64,000 nucleotides of DNA from positions 26,048,166 to 26,112,165 of the forward strand of contig CM060083.1 of assembly GCA_030533445.1 (NCBI GenBank), written 5' to 3'. Shown here piece by piece: positions 12,701 to 23,662 of this stretch (position 1 is the first letter of the stretch; each line of letters opens with the position of its first letter). The position numbers were made by a program, and so were the translations under genes. The notes under the pieces are model-generated. The model searched no databases and was not told the origin of the DNA. It saw only the letters and a list, made by a program, of their open reading frames with translations. The stretch is from Cyprinodon diabolis (taxonomy: Eukaryota > Chordata > Actinopteri > Cyprinodontiformes > Cyprinodontidae).

Positions 12701-13180
12701 AAGTGAGGTAATAATAAAAAATGAGCCGTTCTTTTCTTGTCGTGTAAAACAAGGACAGGGTCATTCATTCGAACTGTATATATATTACATATATAAAAAA
12801 TATACTTGTATATAAAATATATTTTCTGAGGAAAAGATGTAGAAATGTATCCTATAATTTGGCCTAACTACGGAAATAATGGTGAGAAATTTGCATAATA
12901 GTAGAATCAGTAAAAACAAAGATAAAACTTTAAAATGAATGATTTTTTTTTATCATAGTCCCATTTCTTAGTTTAGATTTTACACTATACTACCATCTAG
13001 TGGACAATTTAAATACTACAATTGTTCTGCAGTTTCAGTGACTTGCTGCTTACATATCTGCTTACATTTTTCTAATATTTTAAAGGGATTTTAATTACTA
13101 GATTGGCAAAATGTCATGCAAAACTGTGTATGGGAGAAAAAATATATACCTTCTATTTAGTTTATGGCTTTAAGTCTGTA

Positions 13181-13842
13181 CAGAGGCATAGCCAGAATTT
13201 TTTTTATAAAGGTGGGCAGGCATTAAGTAATGTAAACTGAGGGGTGGCCAAAAGTGGATAGGCACCACAACTTATGGGTCAATATACACTGCTCCAACAG
13301 GAACAAGCACAATGTCCACATTTCTAAATAAAGACAGTATAGTTTCCTACATGCTGTAGGAAACTATAGTTTCCTACAGCATTTGCTAACAGATAGATGC
13401 ATATATTTAAACATCCATCTAGATAAAAGCTATATTGGATAAAATTCTTTGAGGTTTGGGCTCTGGAGCGAACATCTTTTCCATCGTCATCACTTACCTA
13501 CTTTTATCAATATCATTCTGAATTAAATTGATATTTATGAGTACTAATATCTACATAAATTGATAATTTAATAAGTTTTTAATAAAATAGTTATTTTCAG
13601 TATCTATAATTCCACTGAAGACTCTTAGATAACTTGCAGAGACACATCATCTTCTCTTTAAGGCATATATCAGAAAATATAGTTCTGAAAGAGCATTAAT
13701 TCTGTCCTAATAATCTCTAATGTTGGTATATTGTTGTGCATAATTAACCACAGTGTTTTTGTTAAGTAATTGCTAATATATATAAAATTAAAAAAATTTT
13801 AATATTCTACTTGAGAGAAAAAAATGTTAGGGGTGGCCATGG
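13181..13842. mobile_element. hAT-like element fragment
   Basis: It starts with CAGAGGCATAGCCAGAATTT, resembling hAT terminal repeats (CAGRGGCGTAGCCAG), and continues GGTGGGCAGGC and GGGGTGGCC. It ends near GGGGTGGCCATGGCCAC, but no matching right terminus or 8-bp duplication was found, so the right part is probably lost. Borders are approximate. Confidence 0.45.
13351..13382. repeat. 32-bp perfect palindrome
   Basis: ATGCTGTAGGAAACTA is followed immediately by its exact reverse complement. A direct copy of TATAGTTTCCTAC lies just upstream (13338-13350), so the segment occurs in direct and inverted orientation. It sits inside the hAT-like fragment. Confidence 0.85.
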
Positions 13843-16800
13843 CCACAGTAAACTGTGTCCAGGTGTCTCCGATGTTTCTGCTGCGCCTGTGTTCAATGGC
13901 AGAGAGCGGCTTTGCTATGTTTGCTGTTATAAATGGGTAAAAAGTAGTTTTTAACATGTTTTTAAGTGAGAAAGTCCACCTGAAAACATAATTTGTGCAG
14001 TCAGCTCATCAAGATTATGATCCTGCCTTCAAATATGATTTCGCTGCTGGACCAGCACGGAACCTCAGTTCACCAGCAGTACTCTTTCACTGGAAATCCC
14101 CTTTAATGGCAGCCTCTGGGCCTCTAAACACTTGGAGGTTTTCCGCTACTGTAATTGGTGGCTGGAAGGCGTTTTTTATGTATCTTATCCAAATTGAAGG
14201 CACCAGAATAATAAAAGTGAACCTATTTTGCCTGCAGGTTTTGACATTTTAAGTTAATTTAGGTGTTAATAAACTGTTTCAGAGGAGTTATCATAGCGAT
14301 CTGCATCAGCAGTGCTGTGTTTGTCTCCCTGCCAGCTCCCCGATCAGCTTCTCTGATTGGTTGATGTGGTGCATCGAGCAGGAAGAGTTAAATTTTTCCA
14401 ACTCCAGCATCTGCTGCTTGTGCAACGTGCCTCAGATGCTTAGAAGCTCACTGCTTCAGCTGCTCAGATGCGAGAAGATCAGGATGCGCTGCTCCTGCTG
14501 CTTTAGACACGCTGCAGGACCTTTTGATGCACCTTGAAGCGTGTCAGCCATTCACTTTGCACATAGACCTGCTGCTTCTGCAGAGTGCGGTCTGAACGTA
14601 GCATAAAACTTCACATCACTCTGAAATATCCATGTGCTAAAAAAATGATGGAGGTAGCATCATGCTTCAGGCATGCTTTTTTCCTCCTTGATTCCTGCAT
14701 ATTTTCCTGTTTTCCATCTCTGATCTGCTTTCTTACTTGCGCTGGGTGGAGGAAGGACTCTTTTTCTGAGTCTCCTTGAACCTACCCTGCATGCCCTGCT
14801 TCAGCTCTGTTTTGTCTTGTTTTGAAACCTATATGCATACCTTCAAAAATCTCCTCAGATAATGACCACTGGGACAGTGCTTTGTGGACTTACTTTACAC
14901 ACACTCACATTCACACGCATGCTCATAGATATAAATATACATACCCCACATACCGCCTTCCCAGTTCCTCCCTGCAAGATGTTGTTTTGCATCTGTGTTG
15001 CTTCTTTTTGCTGATATTTTTTACAATCTCAATCTGTATCCTGTTAAGCATTAAGTCTAAAATATGATTTGTTTTTCATCCTCTTACCCATTTTCATCCC
15101 TCTCTCTTTTTTTATTAACTTGTCTAAGGGCAGGAACTTTAAAAGCAGCCAGGCCTCAAACATCCCGTCCCCCCATGTCTCATGTCTGTGCTTTATCTTT
15201 TCTTGGATGGTATGCATTAAAACTCAACCTTACCCTGCTGGAGTGCTACTTTAGGCTGGATGAGAAGCAAAGCATTTTTGATTCAGATTCTTCTGAAATT
15301 CCTGACAAGCACTCTTTCCTCTAAGGCTATGTTCACACAGTAGCCTGAGGTGCCCCAAATCCAATCTATGTCTAATCTTTTCATGACAGTCTGAAAAACA
15401 CAGATCCAATATTTTCCAATGTGGCCTTGAATCCAATACCTATATCTTTTTGAATGCGACCTGTGTCTGAATGGTCGCATTCATCCGACCTGACCGTCAT
15501 TAATACTCAACAAAGGTCCATATTCTGCTTCTTGCTACTCAAAAGCGGGAAGAAATGTAACAGCCATGGTGGATAATAATTCAGAAAGTAGATTTATTTT
15601 CAACCCTCTTGAAAACATTGTTTTTTTGATTCACTAACTGAAGTTGGGAAAAAAATGATAGATTGCAAGATGTGCTCCAGCACTACCAATCATGTTTACT
15701 TCCGTAAGCAGAGAGCATGCTAGCTTGTGATGTCATTGCGTCCTAAACTGCACATGCAGGACACTTAAGTTCTTTGAATGCAATTCACATACAAGTCGCA
15801 TATATTTGGAAATGTGAACGACCTCGCAAAATAATTGGATTTCACAAAAAAATCGGAATTGAGCGCTGAGCTATTGCACACTGCTCAAGCAGTCTCAGCG
15901 CATTAAGGAAATCTACATAACGCATAAAATAAAATTCAACATTTAAGTTTTGTTTATGGGTGAACATGTTCAGTAAAACGGGAGTGTTCGTTAAAATAAG
16001 TTCAGCAAATGAACTTATTAAGTGCATCAAACAAAAATAGAGAACCATTAGGGAAGGACAGACGTGAAAAATAGATATAATTTAAATCAGATTTTGTTTA
16101 AATTTAGTGACATTACGTAAGATTTCTTATATGGATATTAATCATGAAATGCTTTAACAATTGTATAATTTAAGCTGGTAGAAATGCTAAAAAAACATGA
16201 AATACAAAGTTCTAGGAATTTATACTGTATGACAAGCTTCATCATACATTTCATCGTGCAAAATATAAGTGTTTTAATGTGAACATAAAGTTATGTCTGA
16301 AAGTTGTTGAAAGTCTTCCAGGGCAGAACACTCACTATGGCCAAAGCAGGACTCTTACATACAGCATATAACATACAGTATCTCATGAACATTATTTTTT
16401 TATTTTTTTATCATATGGTGGAAAAATCACCTAAATTAAAAGTAAACTGCTGTAATATCTTATTCTTTTAACAAGCCTAGTAACTTGCTAGGTTCCAAGG
16501 CTAATAACAAGTTTTGTGGCTTAACTAAATATATGATGGTTTTCGCAGTGGTCCTCAGGTGGATTGTATATGTGCTCAGACACATGAAAAAGGCTGCAGG
16601 CGTGCCAATTGCAGGACATTTTCTTGAAGTAAAACAAATTATAAGCTCCAAAATCCTAGGTCAGGGGTCTAATGTTCCTGCAGGATGAACTAAAACATAC
16701 AACCATGGCTTTAATGGAATGCTTTAGATCAAAGTGGTTTTAGTCATGCCATGTCTAACTTGAAATCAGAATTTACAGCAAGGCCAAAAAAAATTGATTT

Positions 16801-17137
16801 TCACAGATTTTCTTTTTGCTGTCTAAGCTGGAGCAAATGATCTGCACATAGAGTCTCTGAATATCCACAGCTGGTAGACACATCTCTTAAAAGATTTCCA
16901 GCTGTATTGAAACACAGTGCTATGCTATCTCTCTTTTAACTTCATAAAAAATAATCTGAAACCTTTTATAACTTTACCTCCACTTTGATATCATGTGCCA
17001 CTTTGTATATAAAACGCCAATACCATGTTTTGAAGTGGTTTATAATTAATAATGAGTATGAATCTAGCTGCAGAAAATATTTTTAGGCATGGTTTTCATT
17101 TATTAATTGTATTTATTTGAAATTAATATAATGAATT

Positions 17138-17618
17138 TGTTGGATTAATTGTACATAAGTTATTCTACTTTAATCATATTATACACATTTGTTATCTCTA
17201 TCTTACTTATATTACAAAGAGTGAACTTTGCTTGCTATGATTACTAATGTTTTGCTGTCAGTTTGTGCAGGAGGATGTTGAGGTCAAAGTTGGGTTAATG
17301 TTGTGAAACTCGGAGAGCTGCGCAGAGTTGCACACACCGGATGTGGAGAGGAACTTTCCTTATCTTATGATGTTGTACGAAAGTTATGGTTTCAACTGGC
17401 TTCTGTTGACCCCCCTTCCCTTTAGCGGTTGAAACCACATTGTAACCAGGGCGTTCCAAATAAAAAGCTTGGAGAGCAGAGACTGCTTCAGAGTGGGTTG
17501 GAGATTGTAACTGAATGCAGTCTCTGATCCCCTCTCCTTGCAAGTAAATTATACTCAATTCTCTGTGTCTTTCTTTGTGCAGGTTGCTGAATAAGGTGTT
17601 TGGTGTTTAAACCTAACA
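17138..17618 (+). repeat. ERV 5' LTR
   Basis: 481 bp, TG...CA ends. AAATAAAA near 17458-17465 could act as TATA-like element or polyadenylation signal; which one cannot be settled by reading. An 87-codon minus-strand ORF lies in both LTRs but has no recognisable homology and is not called. Confidence 0.95.
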
Positions 17619-17623
17619 TTAAA

Positions 17624-17640
17624 TGGTCCTTCGAGCCGGA
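17624..17640 (+). promoter_or_regulatory. ERV primer-binding site, tRNA-Tyr type
   Basis: TGGTCCTTCGAGCCGGA starts five bases after the 5' LTR. Its reverse complement TCCGGCTCGAAGGACCA equals the 3' end of vertebrate tRNA-Tyr (acceptor strand TCGAAGG, discriminator A, CCA). All 17 bases match; the next base does not. Confidence 0.88.
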
Positions 17641-18349
17641 TTGCAAGATACCCGACGACCCCCAGCAGGTGAGTGAGATCCAGACAAGTCTGCGGCCGCA
17701 GCAAACAGACCCTTTACGGGACTGGTCTCTCCCTTACAAGCTGGGGTCCGATGGTTGAAGCATTTCGAGGACGCAGAGAATTGTGAGTAGTTTTTCTCTT
17801 TAATAAGGAGTGAGTGAGAACCGTGAGAGAAAAACAGCAAACAGTTTAAACCTCGTGAAGGACGGCGGTGTCCTCTATTTTTAATAGTTAAATTCCGCGT
17901 GGGGTAACGAGGTCCCCCTGTTGTACTAAAACCCTGACAATTCTAGACTCTATCAGGTAAAACAGAAATTTTAAAACAGTTAAAGTCCGCGGGAGGACAG
18001 ACTCCCCTAGTTTTAAACTAGTTAAATTCTGCATAGGATGGCGGCGTCCTCTGTGTTTAAAATAAAGAAAACGGGAATAAAGTAAAAGTTAACTGCGCAG
18101 TGTGTGTGTGTGTGTGTGTGTGTTTGTGTGTGAAAGGAAATATAGATATCACTAGATATCTGTATTTCATACCAAAAAGACAAGGGTTAAATGGTGAGCT
18201 TTTGTGGATGTTTGTAGACAAGAAAACTCCACCTGCAAGGGTTGAAGTGAGTTTTACCACAAAGGTAGTTGATCACCATCTTGTCTGAAGCCCCAGTGTT
18301 TAGAACACGACAGGTGTTGAAAACCCACTGGGCCCAAATTTAGTTCAAA
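17641..18349 (+). promoter_or_regulatory. ERV leader with candidate splice donor and hairpin array
   Basis: Untranslated leader. CAG/GTGAGT at 17666-17674 is a near-consensus 5' splice site, suitable for a spliced env mRNA. Positions 17859-18050 hold four small hairpins, three of them preceded by a repeated AGTTAAANTCYGC-like box; they are candidates for RNA packaging structure. A (TG)n tract lies at 18101-18132. Roles are inferred from position. Confidence 0.55.
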
Positions 18350-18694
18350 ATGGGAAAAGGGCAAAGTAAAGGAAAATTATGGAAGTCATTGGAAGAACTC
18401 CAGTGTAAAGATTGGAAAGCAGTTGAAAATGATGACCCAGCCGCGGTAGAGCCGTTGTGTTACTGGATAAAAAATATGGTTTTAATGGTAAATTGAGCAC
18501 CAAAAACGTAAAAGAATTACAACAAAAAATAAAAACTAAAACCAAAAATAAAGACACCCTGATGGCCAAAGAAGGTTTTAGTCAAACAATGGTGTGGATG
18601 AAGTTAGCAGGACAGAGAGAAAAGGGAGGAGAGACAGAGAAAAGAGAAAGAAAAAGAACGTGAAGAGAAGGAAAAAGAGAAAGAAAAGTCAGTT

Positions 18695-19678
18695 ATGTTT
18701 CATAGGAAGGAAGACAATGAGTATGTGGGGCCTTATTCCAATCTTATGCATCAAATCCAGAATCTTCCACAAGCAGGACAGGGTGGGGGAGCTGTAGCCG
18801 GCCCCTCAGCCCCACTTCCCCCAGAAGAGCCACCCAAATACACCGCCCTGCAACAGGTTGACTCTTCACCTGTGATTTCATCACAGGCCTTTGACAAACC
18901 ACTTACTAGATCACGTGGGTACAGACTTGAATGGACAAAGGATTTGGTGTCAGGAATTGGTAATGTACTGTCCCCACAAACCCCTAAAACACTTATTAGA
19001 CAAAAAACAGATGAGGAGGAACTTTATCCTCTAATTGAACTGCCCAATCCATTAGCTGGCCAAGCCCGCCAGCCCGCCACAGTTATGGTATATAGGACCT
19101 GGACACAGGAGGATGTTAAAAAGGCAGTAGAAGGAATCCCTTCACCCAAAGAAGATGTGGAGGAGTGCATACTCCAAATGGAAAACCTTAGGAGGTCTTA
19201 CCATTTAAATGGAGTTGAGGTTCAGCAGGTCTGGATGTGCCAATTAGGGCCAGAATGGCACCACGTGAAAGGCGATTTTATACCAACCACAGGTGTCGAT
19301 CCTCCAGTTCCTTACCCCCGAGATTCTGACGATCTGACCACAGCAGTTGAGCGTCTGATTGCTCGTATCAGAATCAGATACCACAGAAGAGCAAATTACA
19401 CAGAAATAGGAAGATGTAAGCAGAGATCCGACGAACCCTTTGATGAATACAGGGTGAGAATGGAGAAGATATTCAGAGCACATAGTGGACTTCCTTATGC
19501 AGACAATGAAGACGGGGCATTTAAACAACAACTAAAAAATGCGCTCCATGCGGGGTCTCTGCCAGAAATTAAGGGGTGGGTCGATCGTCACCACATAGAA
19601 ATGAGTGGGGGAACACTCCAAAATTATATAAATCACGCCCTGCATGCCGAGAAAGTCATAAAAAGCAAAAAAAAATAA
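18695..19678 (+). CDS. Longest open gag segment (matrix end to capsid)
   Basis: 327 codons from an internal ATG. A Pro-rich stretch (APLPPEEPPKYTAL) resembles a p12-like linker with a possible late-domain-like PPKY. It is followed by a capsid-like region (RPDEPFDEYRVRMEKIF-type helix at about 250, then LPEIKGWVDRHH). The first ATG is not the natural gag start; coding potential continues upstream in the same frame. Whether a capsid-only product is made is unknown. Confidence 0.6.
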   Translation: MFHRKEDNEYVGPYSNLMHQIQNLPQAGQGGGAVAGPSAPLPPEEPPKYTALQQVDSSPVISSQAFDKPLTRSRGYRLEWTKDLVSGIGNVLSPQTPKTLIRQKTDEEELYPLIELPNPLAGQARQPATVMVYRTWTQEDVKKAVEGIPSPKEDVEECILQMENLRRSYHLNGVEVQQVWMCQLGPEWHHVKGDFIPTTGVDPPVPYPRDSDDLTTAVERLIARIRIRYHRRANYTEIGRCKQRSDEPFDEYRVRMEKIFRAHSGLPYADNEDGAFKQQLKNALHAGSLPEIKGWVDRHHIEMSGGTLQNYINHALHAEKVIKSKKK

Positions 19679-19907
19679 GAACAAAGAATCCACCGTGTTT
19701 TATCAGGAGGAGGAGGACACTGTGTTTTATCAGCAGTCCAGAGGTAGAGGCCGAGGCAGAGGCCGAGGGCGTGGAAGGGGAAGAGGCTTTGGATCACACT
19801 CAACCGATACTTCCAGAGCGTGTTGGTCATGTGGAAAAGAAGGCCACATGGCTAGAGACTGTCGAAGTAAACCACAAAGAAAAATTCAGGGAGCTCAGCA
19901 TGACTAG
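19677..19907 (+). CDS. ERV nucleocapsid segment with CCHC zinc knuckle
   Basis: Frame 0 segment after the poly-A run. It contains an (RG)n box and the knuckle C-X2-C-X4-H-X4-C (CWSC GKEG H MARD C), which binds genomic RNA in retroviral Gag. It is out of frame with upstream capsid and ends at TAG. Confidence 0.8.
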   Translation, partial: KNKESTVFYQEEEDTVFYQQSRGRGRGRGRGRGRGRGFGSHSTDTSRACWSCGKEGHMARDCRSKPQRKIQGAQHD

Positions 19908-21795
19908 ATGAGCAACCATTCTCTATTGAAGAAATAGATAAACTAAAATAGATACCTGAAGCAGAAGCGGCCTTCTGCAACATTAAGCAGGCTATGGTGA
20001 GCAGCTGCACGTTGGCCCTGCCAAATTATGAGAAAAAGTTTGTACAAGTGGTGGACTGCAAAGGTCATTTTATGACCTCAGTATTAACTCAAATGCATGG
20101 AAATAAATTAAGGCCAGTAGCATACTAATCTACTAAATTAGATGCTGTAGCATGTGCACTTCTACATTGTGTGCGAGCAGTGATAGCTGCTTCATTAGCA
20201 ATAACGTCCAGTGCTGACATAGTATTATTCCATCCACTGACATTAAAAGTTCCCCACTCGGTGTCTGCTCTGCTTTTACAAACAAAAATGACTTTTCTAT
20301 CCCCAGCCAGACACCTCTCATGCATGTCTATACTCCTGTCACAGCCGCATCTAAAAATAGAACGCTGCACGGTGCTGAACCCAGCAACACTTATCCCCAC
20401 ACCAGATGATGGGGAATCCCATGATTGTGAGGCTCTGGCTGAACAAACTGCTAAAAGTAGGCCAGATTTAAAAGACACTCCTTTGTCAGAAGGAGAAACA
20501 TTATTTGTTGATGGATCCTCTAAAAAAGATGAAAAAGGGAAAACGAGAACTGGTTATGCTGTAGTGACACATACCGCTGTGCTAAAAGCGGAAGCCTTAC
20601 CACAACATTACTCTGCACAAGCAGCAGAACTGATTGCTCTCACTGAAGCATGCAAACTTATGAAAGACAAAAAAGGTAACTATCTGGACAGATAGTCAAT
20701 ATGCTTATGCTACAACACATACTTTGCACAACACTGGAAAAACAGAGGCATGATAACATCAACCGGAAAACCAGTGACTCATGCCAATTTACTGAAAGAA
20801 CTTCTACAAGCAGTGCAACTGCCAAAGCAGCTTGCAATATGCAAATGTGCAGCCCACACATCCGGAACAGATGCAGTTTCAAAAGGAAATTCCTTTGCAG
20901 ATAAAATAGCAAAAGAAGCTGCTTTAAAAGAAATAACAGTACTAACATTAACAGACAATCCACTAAAAAATGACATATTACAAGACATGTAGCAGCAAGC
21001 TCCTAAACAAGAACAAGAACAATGGAAAAGAAAAGGAGCACAATTAAAAGAGGGGATTTACACCTGACCAGCAAATAAACCAATCCTTCCAAAAAACTTA
21101 TACAAATGGGCTGCTATATTGAGTCATGATTTTACTCATATCTCAAACGGAGGGATGGTAGGATTGATTGAGCATCATTATACAGCATATGGATTTATAT
21201 CCTATGCAAAAAACTTTTGTAAAGCGTGTTTAATATGTGCTAAACATAATTTTCAAGGAAATTTAAGACCTAAAAAAAGGTGTTTTCCCTAAATCTATTT
21301 ATCCTTCCCAGTTCATATATATGGATTTTATTGAACTAAATCCAAGCGAAGGTAAAAAAATTCTGTTTAGTTATAATAGATTTGTTTTTTAAATGGATTG
21401 AACTATTTCCAATAAAAAACCCTGATGCCCTTACAGTAGCAAAAGCACTCTGTAAAGATATAATACCAAGATATGGCATTCCAGAGAAAATATATAGTGA
21501 GAATGATTCTTACTTTGTAAATTAAATAGTGTCCAAAATAGGATTAGCCTTCCACATTGATTTAAAAAATCATTGTGGATATCATCCACAGAGCGCAGGA
21601 CTTGTGGAATGAATAAATTGTACTGTTAAAAACAGACTAAGAAAGACCATGGAAGAAACATTGGTATTCTCCTAAGTGGGAAGGACCCTATCAGGTTTTG
21701 TTGACCACTCCAACTGCATTGAAAATAGCTGAAAGAAGCACATGGATCCACTTGTCACACTGTAAAAAGGTGATAGAAAGATCAGATGATTAATG
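19908..21795 (+). pseudogene. ERV pol remnant: protease and RT catalytic core missing
   Basis: Directly after nucleocapsid the sequence jumps to the RT connection region (AFCNIKQAM to HGNKLRPVAY, about 19967-20126), so protease and the RT fingers/palm with the catalytic YXDD are absent. RNase H follows (LFVDGSSKKDE near 20509, AAELIALTEACK near 20628), then frame changes near 20680-20750. The integrase HHCC domain is recognisable near 21130-21250 and core pieces near 21300-21640. Stops are numerous (for example around 19949, 20126, 20990, 21066). Integrase C-terminal residues run to about 21780. No catalytic Pol product is possible from this copy. Confidence 0.88.
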
Positions 21796-22065
21796 GATAA
21801 AATCACTCTCCTAATTATTCTGTAGAACCTTACTATAGTGTTTAGCATTCTAGTAATCCTACTGTGGTACCTGTTATAGAATACACATTTGGTCTCCTTC
21901 ACCGACCTTCAGAGGAAGTCCATCGTACAAAGGGGGTTGTATTTTTAGTATACAACCATCTCAAACTGGTGAAGATTGTCCACAACTCTGCCGAAAGGTC
22001 ATAGGAAGTAGACCATTGTGTGAAAGATTACCTATAGGAAACTTTTTGAAGTTTGAACCTAGATA

Positions 22066-23613
22066 ATGTTGCGACTACTCATATTAGTTTTGTCTTTAGC
22101 TCTCACTCAGGGCAAGGATTCTTGTTGCCCTCATGATCCAGCTATTTGTAAAAGGGACATCTATCTCTTCTATAACTCTACTAGAGTAATCAGTGTAGTG
22201 ACTATTCCTTTTCAAACATTCTCACAAAGATTCAAAATTGACCCAGGAGTCTGGCGAGGTTATGATTTCTACCTATATCCCCGTGTAGTTCAAAGAACTC
22301 AAAAGAGTTGGGGAGACGTTTTTAGAACCACTGGACAGTGGAAGAAAGGATCATATGGATGGACATCTTTAGCTAAGAAATGGATGAGTAGAATATCAGG
22401 GTTCACTGTTAACCATGACTCCAAAGTTTTCACTATGACGATAAACTCCACAGCAGAACCCTTTGAGAAGGAAGGCTGTTCTTCCTCATTTATATGTGCG
22501 CGGTCTGCTGGAACCGATCCATGTTGGACATTGTATTTGTGCCCCGCAAATATTACACAAGAAGGAGATGAGATACAAGGGATTCTTACTTCTGCCCAAG
22601 GTGAACAGATAAAAATTCAAAATATTAATGGCCCGCTTAAAACAGATGACAGATTGTTTGACAGACTTCCATACAACACCACTGGATTGTGTGCTGCGGT
22701 CACTTTGATTTTACCTGTTTCTATTACATCACTCACAATGGATGAATTGTTAACGACCGTAAACAGCATTTTACCTCACACATGGCATACTAGAAGGAAG
22801 AGATCATCTGAAAACGCATGGAGTGGAGATGACCCTACTTATATTGACAGCATTGGGGTACCCAGAGGTGATCCAGATGAGTATAAACTAGCGAATCAAG
22901 TTACTGCAGGATTTGAATCTATCTTATGCTGGTGGTGTACTATAAACAAAAATGTAGACAGAATAAATTACATCCACTATAATGTCCAGAGGCTGGGAAA
23001 TAAAATAGAACAAGGCTTCTCCGCTGTTCATGAACAATTGTCAGCTACCTCTCTGATGGCTTTCCAGAACCGTATTACTGTTGACATGTTGTTAGCTGAA
23101 AAAGGTGGTGTGTGCTCTATTTTTGGAGATCAGTGTTGCACCTTTATTCCCAACAACACCGCTGCTGATGGCAGCCTCACAAAGGCCCTTGAAGGCCTTC
23201 GCTCTCTTAACAGCAAAATGAAAGACCATTCTGGAGTTGACACAAAATTGTGGGACGGATTTGGAGACATTTTTGGTAAATACAAACAATTGGTAGTTTC
23301 TATTTTAATGTCTATAGCTGTATTTGCCGCCATTCTGACCTTATGTGGATGTTGTTGTATTCCATGTATTAGAGTGCTGCTAAATAGACTAATTACCACA
23401 GCAATACAACCCATGAAAACAGAAATGTATGCCCTCATGTCTACTGAGGAACACCCATCGGATGATGAAGACAGCAAGAGGATGAAACCTCTTTACACTT
23501 TCCTGACCTTTATCCTAATCCCAACGACAATAACCCACCAGCTTAAAGTACCTTTGAGCGTACCCTTTACAGCTAAAAATGATTTCATAGTTGAAAATCT
23601 TGAAAAGAAGTAA
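22066..23613 (+). CDS. ERV envelope glycoprotein, open reading frame intact
   Basis: 515 codons. Signal peptide about residues 1-16 (MLRLLILVLSLALTQG). The surface subunit has several Cys and N-glycosylation sequons. A furin site RRKR lies at 243-246. The transmembrane subunit carries a heptad region, an immunosuppressive-like region (QNRITVDMLLAEKGG) and CX6CC at 350-358 (CSIFGDQCC), the covalent SU-TM linkage motif of gamma-type Env. Membrane anchor about 409-431, then a Cys cluster. No hydrophobic fusion peptide directly follows the furin site. The last ~35 residues include an unexpected hydrophobic run (LYTFLTFILIP), possibly an altered tail frame. Probably expressed from a spliced mRNA using the donor near 17669. 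Function, if any, is unknown. Confidence 0.9.
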   Translation: MLRLLILVLSLALTQGKDSCCPHDPAICKRDIYLFYNSTRVISVVTIPFQTFSQRFKIDPGVWRGYDFYLYPRVVQRTQKSWGDVFRTTGQWKKGSYGWTSLAKKWMSRISGFTVNHDSKVFTMTINSTAEPFEKEGCSSSFICARSAGTDPCWTLYLCPANITQEGDEIQGILTSAQGEQIKIQNINGPLKTDDRLFDRLPYNTTGLCAAVTLILPVSITSLTMDELLTTVNSILPHTWHTRRKRSSENAWSGDDPTYIDSIGVPRGDPDEYKLANQVTAGFESILCWWCTINKNVDRINYIHYNVQRLGNKIEQGFSAVHEQLSATSLMAFQNRITVDMLLAEKGGVCSIFGDQCCTFIPNNTAADGSLTKALEGLRSLNSKMKDHSGVDTKLWDGFGDIFGKYKQLVVSILMSIAVFAAILTLCGCCCIPCIRVLLNRLITTAIQPMKTEMYALMSTEEHPSDDEDSKRMKPLYTFLTFILIPTTITHQLKVPLSVPFTAKNDFIVENLEKK

Positions 23614-23652
23614 CTATTGAATGATAAAATAAATAGCTTAAAGTGAATAAAC

Positions 23653-23662
23653 AGGAGGGAAA
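23653..23662 (+). promoter_or_regulatory. ERV polypurine tract
   Basis: AGGAGGGAAA lies immediately before the 3' LTR, the usual plus-strand primer site for reverse transcription. Confidence 0.8.

Larger units (their letters stand above)
12701..17137. other. Intergenic region between bmp5 and the ERV
   Basis: No gene is supported. It contains a hAT-like left end at 13181, a 32-bp palindrome at 13351, a repeat-like block at about 13990-14600, and a probable MITE fragment near 15325-15870. That fragment has the phrase ATGTTCACAC at one end and ATGTGAAC near the other. The remainder is AT-rich and unrecognised. Confidence 0.5.
18350..19907 (+). pseudogene. ERV gag, interrupted by frame breaks
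   Basis: The ATG at 18350 opens MGKGQS, a good N-myristoylation context for matrix. That frame hits TGA at 18494-18496. Matrix-like coding continues in a second frame to about 18650, and the first frame resumes through a Lys/Glu-rich stretch into a long segment (MFHRKEDNEY at 18695 to TAA at 19676-19678) corresponding to the rest of matrix/p12 and capsid. Nucleocapsid follows in the third frame after a run of nine A (19667-19675), with an Arg-Gly repeat and one CCHC knuckle (CWSCGKEGHMARDC), ending at TAG 19905-19907. With three frame changes it cannot yield full Gag by ordinary translation. Confidence 0.85.

Noticed and set aside
14822..15324. Pair of 81-86-codon plus-strand ORFs
   Set aside because: Low-complexity and hydrophobic, no homology recognised, in a repeat-rich intergenic stretch.
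17295..17558. 87-codon minus-strand ORF present in both LTRs
   Set aside because: Identical only because the LTRs are duplicates; no recognisable domain and antisense to the virus.
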